Position numbers and translations under genes: made by a program. A stretch of DNA of 64,000 bases from Streptomyces sp. AJS327 (GTDB lineage Bacteria > Actinomycetota > Actinomycetes > Streptomycetales > Streptomycetaceae), in the NCBI RefSeq assembly GCF_013450295.1, contig NZ_SKBR01000003.1, positions 930,001 to 994,000 of the forward strand, given 5' to 3'. Under the pieces are notes generated by a model. That model did not search any database and was not told the origin of the DNA. It saw only the letters and a list, made by a program, of their open reading frames with translations. Every line of letters begins with the position of its first letter. Position 1 is the first letter of the stretch. Below are positions 18,571 through 26,977 of the stretch, one piece after another.

Positions 18571-18916
18571 GATGTGCCCTCCGGATGCTTCTCGTCCCGT
18601 TTCGTACCGCCAGTCTTTCCCGGCGGCCCGGGGTGCGGGAAGCCGCCAAGTGCCCATCCGCGCTGGGTCGTTGGGCGTAAGCCCCGGGGTGGAGCCGCCA
18701 GCCGCGGGTCCTACGGCGGTCGGAGAGCCCCGTACCGCGCCGGGAGGCCCACCCTCCCGCCTTCCCCGCCCACGCCCCCGTGACGAGCGGGGCCCCCGCG
18801 CGCCGCCGGGCGGTTCGGGCGCGCCCGCGCCCCCCGGCGGTGGATGGCAGCAATTCGTGGGTGTTCGGCACCGCCGCCACTGTCACCCGGCGCCCCACCC
18901 TCCGCAGAGTGACCCC

Positions 18917-20584
18917 ATGGGAGAGGTAAGCGACGCGAGACAGCGGAAACCGGCCGGTGCCGCCGGGAAACCCCGGGTGCGGGTGCGTGACGTGTGGCGC
19001 GAGTCCCCGCTGGCCGTCCGGTCCCTGCTCGCCGGGACCGCGATCAACCGGCTCGGCGGGTTCGTCCAGGTCTTCATGGTGCTGTACCTGACACACCGCG
19101 GGTTCTCCGCCGCCCAGGCCGGTGCCGCCCTCGGGGTGTACGGCGCGGGCACCGTGCTGGGCGTGCTCCTCGGCGGCTGGATGTCCGACCGGCTGGGCCC
19201 GCGCCGGACGATCGTCACGACCCTCCTCGGATCGGCCGTGCTGCTCCCGCTCGTCCTCCACCTGGACAGCTACCCGGCGATCCTGGCGGTCATCGGCGTC
19301 AGCGGAGCCGCCAGCCAGGCGTACCGCCCCGCCTCGACCAGCATGATCAGCGAACTGATCCCCGTCGAGCGGCACATCATGATCTTCGCCATGGTCCGCC
19401 TGGCGATCAACGTCGGGACCACGGCCGCGCCCCTGCTGGGCGCCGCGCTGCTCAGGGTCTCCTGGGACGTGCTGTTCTGGGGCGAGGCGCTGGCCGTCGT
19501 GGCCTTCTCCCTGGTCGCCCGGACCACCCTGCCCCCCGGCACCGGAAGGGGTGACGGGCGGGGCGACGAGCGGAGCGGCCGGGCCGCCGACCCGGGCGAC
19601 GGAACCGGCCCGGACAGCCGAACCAGCGCGCGTGGCCCGGGCGTTGACACCGGCGGCGGACCCCGGCCGTCCTACCGGGCGGTGCTGGCCGACCGGCGCT
19701 ACCTGGTGTTCCTCCTCGCAATGTTCGCCAGCTCCATGATCTACGTCCAGCACGTGTCGACGCTGCCGCTGACCGTGCGTCACCTCGGCATGAGCACCAC
19801 GGTCTACGCCGCCCTGGTCGCCCTCAACGGCGCGCTGGTCATCACCTGCGAACTGCTCGTCGCCACGGTGGTGCAGCGCTGGCCCACCCGGATCGCGGTG
19901 GTCTGCGGAGTCGGGCTGACCGGCGTCGGGATGAGCCTGTACGCGCTGCCGTGGGGACTGGCCGCCCTGGTCATCGCCACCCTGGTCTGGTCGCTCGGCG
20001 AGATCATCGGCTATCCGACCCTGTTCTTCGCCTACCCCGCGCAGGCCGGTCCGCCCGCGCTCCGCGGACGCTACCTCGGCGCCTCCAACTCCCTCTACGG
20101 ACTGGGCACCGCGCTCGGCCCCTTCCTCGGCGTCCTCCTCTGGAACCGCCTCCACGAGGGGCTGTGGCTGGCCTGCGGGCTGGTGGGCGTACTCGCCGTC
20201 TCGGCCGCCTGGTACGGCGTGCGCCCCGCACCCCCCGCGGACTCCACACCACCCCACGACACCCGGCCCGGCCCCGAACCCCCACCGGGCTCCGACGCCC
20301 CCCAGCCGGACTCCGGCGCACCCCGGCCGCCCGCTGACCAGCCGTCCCCACCGGGCCCCGTCGCCCCCCAGCCGGGGCCAGGAGAGCCCCAGGCCACCCC
20401 CGACGGCCCCCAGTCGGCGGCCAGCACACCCCAGCGGGCGGCCGACGACCCGCGCCGACCCCACCACCGGCGGGAACATGGCGACCATCCGGAGCGCGGT
20501 GCCGACGCCCACCCGTCCGCCCCCCGAACCCGACCGGGCGCCACGACCCCGCCCGGCCGCCCGAACCCGAAGGAGCACGCGTGA
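18917..20584 (+). CDS. MFS transporter with Pro-rich cytosolic tail
   Basis: The 555-residue product starts MGEVSDARQRK, chosen because the first transmembrane segment follows after about 35 residues. It has a 12-helix MFS core with the loop motif GGWMSDRLGPRRTIV near residue 95. The final roughly 120 residues are Pro/Ser/Gln-rich and disordered. The stop codon overlaps the GTG of the ATP-grasp gene (GTGA), so the two are translationally coupled. Pairing an MFS exporter with an ATP-grasp ligase recalls dipeptide-antibiotic loci of the bacilysin type, so export of the ligase product is a reasonable inference. Confidence 0.9.
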   Translation: MGEVSDARQRKPAGAAGKPRVRVRDVWRESPLAVRSLLAGTAINRLGGFVQVFMVLYLTHRGFSAAQAGAALGVYGAGTVLGVLLGGWMSDRLGPRRTIVTTLLGSAVLLPLVLHLDSYPAILAVIGVSGAASQAYRPASTSMISELIPVERHIMIFAMVRLAINVGTTAAPLLGAALLRVSWDVLFWGEALAVVAFSLVARTTLPPGTGRGDGRGDERSGRAADPGDGTGPDSRTSARGPGVDTGGGPRPSYRAVLADRRYLVFLLAMFASSMIYVQHVSTLPLTVRHLGMSTTVYAALVALNGALVITCELLVATVVQRWPTRIAVVCGVGLTGVGMSLYALPWGLAALVIATLVWSLGEIIGYPTLFFAYPAQAGPPALRGRYLGASNSLYGLGTALGPFLGVLLWNRLHEGLWLACGLVGVLAVSAAWYGVRPAPPADSTPPHDTRPGPEPPPGSDAPQPDSGAPRPPADQPSPPGPVAPQPGPGEPQATPDGPQSAASTPQRAADDPRRPHHRREHGDHPERGADAHPSAPRTRPGATTPPGRPNPKEHA

Positions 20585-21864
20585 CCGAACGCCAGGTGAT
20601 CCTCGTGGACCCGTACGCGGGCGCGGCCGACTACGCCGACGCCTTCCGCGCCCGGGGCGTGACCCCGGTGGCGGTCCTCACCACCCCCACCCCGCTCCCC
20701 GCCTACCACCACACCTGGGCACCGGACCGGTTCCACACCGTGCACCACCACACCGGCGACCTCGCCGCGCTCGTACGGACCGTGCGCGCCCACGACCCGC
20801 TGGCCGTCATCCCCGGCAACGAGTCGGGCGTGCTGCTCAGCGACGCCCTGACCCAGGAGCTGTGGCCGGGCACCGGCAACGACCCCGAACTGTCCGAGGC
20901 ACGACGCGACAAGTGGCCCATGGCACGGGCCCTGGAACGCGCGGGCGTCCCGCACCCCCGGACCCTCTCCACCGCCGACGAGGAGGAAGCCGCCAACTGG
21001 CTGCGCGAGACCGGCCTCACCAGCCGGGCCCTCGTACTCAAACCACGCCGCAGCGGCGGCACCGACGCCGTACGCAAGGTGGAACCCGGCGAGGACTGGC
21101 GGCCGTCGTTCCGCGCGCTGCTCGGCTCGGTGAACCGGTTCGGCCTCCCCAACGACACCGTGCTGCTACAGGAGTTCGCGGCTGGCACCGAGTTCGCCGT
21201 AGACACCTACTCGGTGGACGGCGAACTCGGCATCGTGTCGGTCGCCCAGTACACGAAGTCCACCAGGGCGGACCGGATAGGGATCTACGACGCGGTGGAC
21301 TACCTCTCCCCCGACGACCCACGCGTCGCCCAACTCGGCGCGTACACCCGCGATGTCGCCCGGGCCGTCGGCATCCGCACCGGCTGCGCCCACACCGAGA
21401 TCATGCTCACCGAGGACGGCCCCCGGCTCGTCGAGACCGCCGCCCGGCTGGCGGGAAGCTGCCTCCAGCACTCCGCGCGGCTCGCCACCGGCGACTGCCA
21501 GATCGACCGCACCGTACGGCACCTGCTCGACGGGGAGTTCACCCGCGGCTTCGTACGGGAACGCCCCACCCGGGTGCTGTGGCTGTCCGCGCCCCACGCG
21601 GGCACCCTGCGCGGCGGCACCGTGCTGGACGAGGCACGCGAACTCCCCACCTTCCAGCGACTGGGCCGCGCCTACCCCGACGGCGCCCACGTACCCCGCA
21701 CCGAGGACCTGTTCACCAGCCTGGGCTGGGTCCTGCTCGCCGGGGACACCGAGTCCGCCGTGGACGCGGACACCGCCGCCGTACGGGACATCGAATCCCG
21801 ACTGCCCATCGAGCCTTCGCCCCCGAATCCACGACAGTCCCGTACCGGGTGGGAGTCATGCTGA
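20581..21864 (+). CDS. ATP-grasp ligase (carboxylate-amine ligase type)
   Basis: The 427-residue protein overlaps the end of the MFS gene by 4 bases and the start of the AraC-type regulator by 7 bases. The ATP-grasp fold is visible as DKWPMARALERAGVPHP (near residue 120), the Lys-containing strand ALVLKPRRSGGTDAV (near 150), LLQEFAAGTEFAVDTY (near 200), and the metal-binding HTEIMLTEDGPRLVETAARL (near 275). Members of this group join amino acids or other carboxylates to amines through acyl phosphates. The substrates cannot be read from sequence. Coupling with an exporter suggests a small exported product. Confidence 0.87.
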   Translation: MTERQVILVDPYAGAADYADAFRARGVTPVAVLTTPTPLPAYHHTWAPDRFHTVHHHTGDLAALVRTVRAHDPLAVIPGNESGVLLSDALTQELWPGTGNDPELSEARRDKWPMARALERAGVPHPRTLSTADEEEAANWLRETGLTSRALVLKPRRSGGTDAVRKVEPGEDWRPSFRALLGSVNRFGLPNDTVLLQEFAAGTEFAVDTYSVDGELGIVSVAQYTKSTRADRIGIYDAVDYLSPDDPRVAQLGAYTRDVARAVGIRTGCAHTEIMLTEDGPRLVETAARLAGSCLQHSARLATGDCQIDRTVRHLLDGEFTRGFVRERPTRVLWLSAPHAGTLRGGTVLDEARELPTFQRLGRAYPDGAHVPRTEDLFTSLGWVLLAGDTESAVDADTAAVRDIESRLPIEPSPPNPRQSRTGWESC

Positions 21865-22820
21865 AGAACGTCGCGGCGGTGCTGCTGGACAACGTCCACC
21901 CCTTCGAACTCGGGGTGGTGTGCGAGGTGTTCGGCATCGACCGCCGCGCAGAGGGACTGCCCCACTACGACTTCGCGCTGGTCGCGGCGGAGACGTCACC
22001 GGTCCGCGCCGTCCCCGGGTTCACCATCAGCACACCGCACGGCCTCGACCGGCTGGAGAGCGCCGACCTCATCGCGATACCGGTGGGCGACGACTTCCAC
22101 CACCGGGAGTTCCCGCCGCAACTCCTCGACGCCCTGCGCCGCGCGGTCGCACGCGGCGCCCGCGTCCTCAGCGTCTGCGTGGGCGCCTTCGTCCTGGGCG
22201 CCGCCGGGCTGCTCGACGGGCGCCGCTGCACCACCCACTGGCGGTTCGCGGGCGCGCTCGCCGAGCGCTACCCGAAAGCCCGGGTCGAACCCGGCGTGCT
22301 GTACGTGGACGAGGACCCGGTGATCACCTCGGCCGGTACCTCCGCCGGAATCGACGCCTGCCTCCACCTGGTGCGCACCGTCCAGGGCGGGGAGGTCGCG
22401 AACGCCATCGCCCGCCGCATGGTCGTCCCACCCCACCGGGACGGCGGGCAGGCGCAGTACATCGAACGACCGGTGCCGACCGGCGGCGGAAGAGGCATCG
22501 GCGAGGTGCTGGCCTGGATGGAACACCACCTGGATCGCGACCTCACCGTCAGCCAACTCGCCACCCGGGCACGGATGTCCCCCCGGAGCTTCGCCCGCCA
22601 CTTCCGGGACGAGACCGGCACCACGCCCTACCGCTGGCTGCTCCGGCAACGGCTGCTGTTCGCCCAGCGACTGCTGGAGACCACCGACGCGACGATGGAG
22701 GCGGTCGCCGTACGCTCCGGATTCACCAACGCGGCGGCGCTGCGCCACCAGTTCGTCCGCATGCTCGACACCACCCCGCACGCCTACCGGCGCGCGTTCC
22801 GCCTCACCACCCCCGACTGA
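21858..22820 (+). CDS. GlxA-type AraC-family transcriptional regulator
   Basis: The 320-residue product has an N-terminal DJ-1/PfpI-like amidotransferase domain (VAAVLLDNVHPFELGVVCEV near residue 5; SVCVGAFVLGAAGLLDGR near residue 105). A C-terminal AraC helix-turn-helix pair lies at residues 215-315 (LTVSQLATRARMSPRSFARH). ATG at 21858 is preferred because the family begins at about this point; an in-frame GTG lies 9 bases earlier. The gene overlaps the ATP-grasp gene and may control the exporter-ligase pair or respond to its product. In GlxA-type regulators the amidotransferase domain is usually a ligand sensor and not an enzyme. Confidence 0.93.
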   Translation: MLKNVAAVLLDNVHPFELGVVCEVFGIDRRAEGLPHYDFALVAAETSPVRAVPGFTISTPHGLDRLESADLIAIPVGDDFHHREFPPQLLDALRRAVARGARVLSVCVGAFVLGAAGLLDGRRCTTHWRFAGALAERYPKARVEPGVLYVDEDPVITSAGTSAGIDACLHLVRTVQGGEVANAIARRMVVPPHRDGGQAQYIERPVPTGGGRGIGEVLAWMEHHLDRDLTVSQLATRARMSPRSFARHFRDETGTTPYRWLLRQRLLFAQRLLETTDATMEAVAVRSGFTNAAALRHQFVRMLDTTPHAYRRAFRLTTPD

Positions 22821-22869
22821 CCCCACCGGCCCGGACCGACCCCACCGGCCCCCGCGACGGGGGTGCGCG

Positions 22870-23274
22870 TCACCCCTGGAGCGCCGCCGGATCCATGTAC
22901 ATCAACTCCCACTGGTGACCGTCCAGATCGAGAAAGGCCCGCCCGTACATCGGCCCGTCCATGATGGGTTCGCCGCTCGGCCGGCCCCCGGCGGCGAGGG
23001 CCCGCTCGGCCAGCTCGTCCACCTGGGCCCTGCTCTCCGCGCTGAGGCAGACCAGCACCTCGTTGACCCGTTCGGTGTCCGCGACCTCCTTCTTCGTGAA
23101 GCTCCGGAAGTACGGCTCGACGAGCAGCATCACGAAGATGCTGTCGCTGACCACCATGCAGGCGGCCTTCTCGTCGGTGAACTGCTCGTTGAACTCGAAG
23201 CCGAGCGCGCCGAAGAAGTCGGTCGCACGGTTCAGGTCCCGCACGGGGAGGTTCACGAAGATCTGCTGGGGCAT
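22870..23274 (-). CDS. VOC-family protein, extradiol/bleomycin-resistance-like
   Basis: The 134-residue product starts MPQQIFVNLPVRDLNRATDF at 23274, with AGGGAAG upstream. It has the common VOC opening (IFVNLPV, then RATDFFGALGFEFNEQFTDE), a KKEVADTERVNEVLVCLSAE segment, and ends with GRAFLDLDGHQWELMYMDPA, which carries the second-half ligands. Close relatives are widespread single-gene proteins of unknown substrate. It converges with the AraC-type gene with 49 bases between them. Confidence 0.85.
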   Translation of the reverse strand: MPQQIFVNLPVRDLNRATDFFGALGFEFNEQFTDEKAACMVVSDSIFVMLLVEPYFRSFTKKEVADTERVNEVLVCLSAESRAQVDELAERALAAGGRPSGEPIMDGPMYGRAFLDLDGHQWELMYMDPAALQG

Positions 23275-23539
23275 GGCGCTGTCTCTCACTTCCCTGCGCG
23301 GAGCCGGAGGGTCCGGCCCCACGGGCCGGGTGACCCGGCCGCCCCACCGGCACGATCCGCGCACCGGTGGTCACGGAAACAGACCCGTGCCCCACCCCGA
23401 ACTCATCGCCACCCCGGCACATTCCCCCACACATTCCCCCATGCGTCCCCACCCCCGGACCGCTCCAGCCCGCCCGTCCGACACCGCACACGCGAGACGG
23501 CCCCCACCCCGTGGTGAGGGCCGCCGTGGTCCACACGCC

Positions 23540-23746
23540 TCAGCCGAAGAACCGCCCACCCGCGACCCCGACCAGGAAGGACGCGAACGAGCCGGTTGCG
23601 ACGGCGAGTTGGGGTCCGCTCGGGTTCTCGGAGTCGCGGACGGGGATGATGCCGTGCGTGGTCGCGAGGTTGGCGGCGACCTCGACGCACTGGCCGCCGT
23701 TGTCGCTGTGGGAGGACTTGGCCCAGCGGGGGGATGCGGTCGTCAC
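23540..23746 (-). CDS. DUF397 protein without an adjacent XRE gene
   Basis: The 68-residue product starts at GTG 23746, preferred because AAAGGG lies 6 bases upstream; a GTG at 23761 is possible. The sequence shows WAKSSHSDNGGQCVEVA, then IIPVRDSENPSGPQL and FASFLVGV, the three DUF397 blocks. Such proteins normally pair with an XRE regulator, but the nearest such gene on this strand is about 3 kb away (26978-28195) and is of a different XRE type. It may pair with a distant regulator. Confidence 0.8.
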   Translation of the reverse strand: MTTASPRWAKSSHSDNGGQCVEVAANLATTHGIIPVRDSENPSGPQLAVATGSFASFLVGVAGGRFFG

Positions 23747-23916
23747 AGGATGCCCTTTCACGACGCTTGGCCAGCCCCCCCGCAAAGCGGAGAGTTGGAG
23801 AACGACGACCGGTTTCCACGGCGGACACATGGGTGGACAGCCGGAGGACGACGAGCCCATCCCGACGACGGTCTCGTGCGAGCTGTACAAAGCACCCGCA
23901 CGGTGAACACACCTCG

Positions 23917-24144
23917 ATGATGCGGGAGTTGGACCCGCGCACGGATGGCGGCGCGATGTGGGTCAGCTGGCGGGGTGAGGGCCGGGAGGTGCGGGAGATC
24001 ACGGTCCGGCGCTTCGACTACTGCGGTTCGGACAGCCCGTCGGGGCAGGGCTCCTGCTGGCTGCCGGACGGGCACCGGGGCGGACACGCCTGGGAACGCT
24101 TCGAACGACGCGCGGCTCCGTCCCCGCCGGGGGTGACCTGTTGA
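23917..24144 (+). CDS. Small hypothetical protein, WVSWRGEG type
   Basis: A 75-residue frame starting at ATG 23917 (or the next codon) reads MMRELDPRTDGGAMWVSWRG and later VRRFDYCGSDSPSGQGSCWL. It has a patterned, non-repetitive composition and two Cys, unlike the surrounding noise frames. No family is recognised. No clear ribosome-binding site is present. It runs into a strong bidirectional hairpin after its stop. Confidence 0.4.
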   Translation: MMRELDPRTDGGAMWVSWRGEGREVREITVRRFDYCGSDSPSGQGSCWLPDGHRGGHAWERFERRAAPSPPGVTC

Positions 24145-24216
24145 CGGTTCTCCCACACCGAGCCCCGGGGCGGGCCCACACCGAGCCCCGGCGGGGCGGG
24201 CCCACACTGTCATCGC

Positions 24217-24257
24217 CGGGTGCCCCCGGGGAACACGTGGTTCCCCGGGGGCACCCG
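24217..24257. terminator. 18-base-pair perfect hairpin between convergent genes
   Basis: CGGGTGCCCCCGGGGAAC (24217-24234) pairs without mismatch with 24240-24257 around the loop ACGTG. It lies 38 bases before the end of the minus-strand MMPL gene and after the plus-strand small gene. Just upstream, CCCACACCGAGCCCCGG is repeated at about 24152-24192. Confidence 0.85.
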
Positions 24258-24294
24258 TGGCCCCGGCTCCCCCTGAAGTCGGGGCTTCGGACGG

Positions 24295-26508
24295 TCAGTT
24301 GGTGGGACGCTCCAGGGCCACCGTGGGCAGGCGTCGGGCCAGGGGCGCGGGCAGCCACCAGGCGGACCGACCGAACAGCCGCATCACGGCCGGGACGATC
24401 AGACAGCGGATGACGATCGCGTCCAGCGCGATGGCCACCGCCAGCCCCAGGCCGAACTGCTGGAGCATCCGGTCCGGGCTCAGGATGAACGCGGCGAACA
24501 CCACGATCATGATGGCGGCGGCGGCCGTGATGACCTTGCCGGTGGCGGCCAGCCCCTCCCGTACCGAGTGGCCCGCGTCGCGGGTGCGTTCCCACTCCTC
24601 ATGCATCCGGGAGACCAGGAAGACCTCGTAGTCCATGGAGAGCCCGAACACGATCGCGAAGATCATCACGGGGATGAACGCCTCGACGGGCCCCGGCTGC
24701 ACGCCGAACCAGCCGTCCTGGAAGACCAGGGTGACCGCGCCCAGCGCCGCCGCGATGCTCAGCAGGTTCAGCACGGCCGCCTTGAGCGGGATCAGCAGCG
24801 AGCGGAACACCAGCATCAGCAGCAGCGTGGAGAGACCCACCACGATCGCGACGAACAGCGGCAGCCGATCCGACACGGTGTCCGCGAAGTCCTGGGTGGC
24901 CGCCGTCGGACCACCCACCAGGTACTCGGCATCGGTCCGCCGCTCCAGCGCGGGCAGCGTCTCCGAGCGCAGGGCGTGCACCAGATCGGCGGTCGCCTCG
25001 TCCTGCGGGGCGCTGGCCGGGAACGCGATCACCGTACTGATCGGGTGGTCCCCGGCGCCCCGGGCGGGCATGGGCGGGGTGGCCGCCGCGACCCCGTCCG
25101 TGGCCAGCAGCTTCTCGCGCAGCGCCGTCCCGTCGTCCTCACCACCCCGCGCCACGACCACCAGCGGACCGCTGAAACCGGGACCGAAGCCCTCGGCCAG
25201 CAGGTCGTACGCCTGCCTGCTGGTCGACGACTCCGCGTCGTTACCCGCGTCCGCGAAACCCAGCCGCATGTCCAGCGCGGGGGCGGCCAGCGCGAGCAGC
25301 GCCACCACCGCCACCAACAGGGTGGGCACCGGACGGCGCTGAACCGCCGCGCCCAGCGCCCGCCACCTGGCGCCCTCCTCGGCGCCCCTGGCGCGTGCCC
25401 GTTCCGCCCGCCTGAGCACGTGCCGCTGGACGCGCGGGCCGAAGACGGACATCAGCGCGGGCAACAGGACCAGCGAGGCGGCCATGGTCATCAGCACCGT
25501 CAGCGCCACGGCGAGCGCGACGCCCTGAAGCGCGCCCAACCCCAGCGCCACCAGCCCCAGCAAGGCGATGATCACGGTGCAGCCCGCGAAGAACACGGTG
25601 CGGCCCGCCGCGTCCAGCGCGGTGCGGGTGGCGGTCGCCAGGTCCGCGCCCTCGATCAACTCGTGCCGGAACCGGTAGAAGATCAGCAACGCGTAGTCGA
25701 CGCCCACCCCGAGACCGACCAGCATCATGATCGGTGGCGTGAAGTCCGCGACGGTGAAGACGTGCGAGGCGAGGGCTATCAGCCCGACCGCGCCGCCCAC
25801 CGCGAACACCGCCGTGACCAGCGGCAGCGCCGCCGCGACCAGCGAACCGAACAGCAGCACCAGCACCACCAGCGCGGCGAGCATCCCGGCGCCCTCCGCG
25901 CCGCCGCCCTCGCTCTCCTCGGCGCCACGCACCGCCTCCCCGCCGAGTTCGACGCGCAGGTCCTGCTCGCCGTCCACCGCCCGCGCGGTGTCGATGAGTT
26001 CGGTGACGTCCTCCTTCGGTACCTCCTCCGCCTTGGCGTCCAGCGTGACCGTGGCGTAGCCGATCGTGCGGTCCTCGGACAGCGCGGCGCGATCCTGGTA
26101 CGGGCTCCGCACCTGCGCGACGCTGGGCAGCTTCCGCACCCGCTCCAGCAGACCGGATATCTCACTGCGCGCCTCGGGGCCCGTCACCCCCCGCCGGTCG
26201 GCCTCCCGCTGGAAGACGATCTCGACGCTGTCGCCTGCCTGCTCGGAGCCGTGCTCGCGCAGCACGTCCGTGGCGGCCTGCGAGTCCGTGCCGGGCAGCG
26301 CGAAGTCGTTCCGGTAGCCGTCGCCCACCAGCTGCGAGGCCACCGTGACCGCGAGCAGCACCAGCGTCCACAGCGCCAGCGCACCCCAGCGACGGCGCTG
26401 CGCCCAGCCCGCGATCCGCGCGAACACCCCGCCGGACGGCGTGAGTTGGCCGGTGTCCTGAGGCCCCAGCGGTCCATGAGGTTCCTGGGCGTGCGGGGTG
26501 GTGGTCAT
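24295..26508 (-). CDS. MMPL-family RND-type membrane transporter
   Basis: The 737-residue product starts MTTTPHAQEPHGPLGPQDTG behind GGAGG. It has two MMPL/RND halves, each with one transmembrane helix, a large extracytoplasmic loop and a cluster of five helices. The signature GLGVGVDYALLIFYRFRHEL lies in the first cluster and FGLSMDYEVFLVSRMHEEW in the second. Family members export lipids, siderophores or antibiotics using proton motive force. Its ATG overlaps the stop of a small membrane protein gene (ATGA), so the two are translationally coupled and may work together. No biosynthetic gene adjoins, so the cargo is unknown. Confidence 0.93.
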   Translation of the reverse strand: MTTTPHAQEPHGPLGPQDTGQLTPSGGVFARIAGWAQRRRWGALALWTLVLLAVTVASQLVGDGYRNDFALPGTDSQAATDVLREHGSEQAGDSVEIVFQREADRRGVTGPEARSEISGLLERVRKLPSVAQVRSPYQDRAALSEDRTIGYATVTLDAKAEEVPKEDVTELIDTARAVDGEQDLRVELGGEAVRGAEESEGGGAEGAGMLAALVVLVLLFGSLVAAALPLVTAVFAVGGAVGLIALASHVFTVADFTPPIMMLVGLGVGVDYALLIFYRFRHELIEGADLATATRTALDAAGRTVFFAGCTVIIALLGLVALGLGALQGVALAVALTVLMTMAASLVLLPALMSVFGPRVQRHVLRRAERARARGAEEGARWRALGAAVQRRPVPTLLVAVVALLALAAPALDMRLGFADAGNDAESSTSRQAYDLLAEGFGPGFSGPLVVVARGGEDDGTALREKLLATDGVAAATPPMPARGAGDHPISTVIAFPASAPQDEATADLVHALRSETLPALERRTDAEYLVGGPTAATQDFADTVSDRLPLFVAIVVGLSTLLLMLVFRSLLIPLKAAVLNLLSIAAALGAVTLVFQDGWFGVQPGPVEAFIPVMIFAIVFGLSMDYEVFLVSRMHEEWERTRDAGHSVREGLAATGKVITAAAAIMIVVFAAFILSPDRMLQQFGLGLAVAIALDAIVIRCLIVPAVMRLFGRSAWWLPAPLARRLPTVALERPTN

Positions 26509-26765
26509 CGACGGCCTCCCCGGCGGCCCGGCGTGGCGTCGTCTCCCCGGCGGTAGCCGATGACACCGCCCGCTATCCCACCCAGCACCGGCACGGCGAT
26601 GAACAGCGCGAGCAGGACGGGCGTACCGTCCACATCGAGGGTGCGATGGAGAACGAAGGTGAGGAACGCGGCGACCGTCTGGGTCAGGAACAGCCCCAGC
26701 GCCGCGCCGATCAGCAGCCCGGCGAGGACGGACGCCGCCCGCTCCGGAAACAGGTGCGTGGTCAT
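26505..26765 (-). CDS. Small two-helix membrane protein coupled to the MMPL transporter
   Basis: The 86-residue product (MTTHLFPERAASVLAGLLIG...) has two hydrophobic segments, about residues 12-38 and 48-70, and a basic Arg/Gly-rich end (GYRRG, then RRGGRR). No family is recognised. Its stop overlaps the MMPL start by 4 bases, which implies coordinated translation and a possible accessory role. A strong ribosome-binding site is not obvious at this ATG. Confidence 0.65.
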   Translation of the reverse strand: MTTHLFPERAASVLAGLLIGAALGLFLTQTVAAFLTFVLHRTLDVDGTPVLLALFIAVPVLGGIAGGVIGYRRGDDATPGRRGGRR

Positions 26766-26977
26766 GCGGCCAGGTTGCGCCGTGAGACGCCCCGCCCGCG
26801 TCGCCCACAAGCGGTCAACCGCCCTACTTCGCCAGGAGCAGATCCGCTTCCCCCCTACCCCCACAGTTGCGATTCTTGGCGCACGCGGCACCCGAGACCC
26901 CCTCTCGGAAACCTCCGGGACGGGCGACCATGCCCACCGGTGCGGGGAAGAACCGGCCAGGGGTTTTCGTTCCCGCG

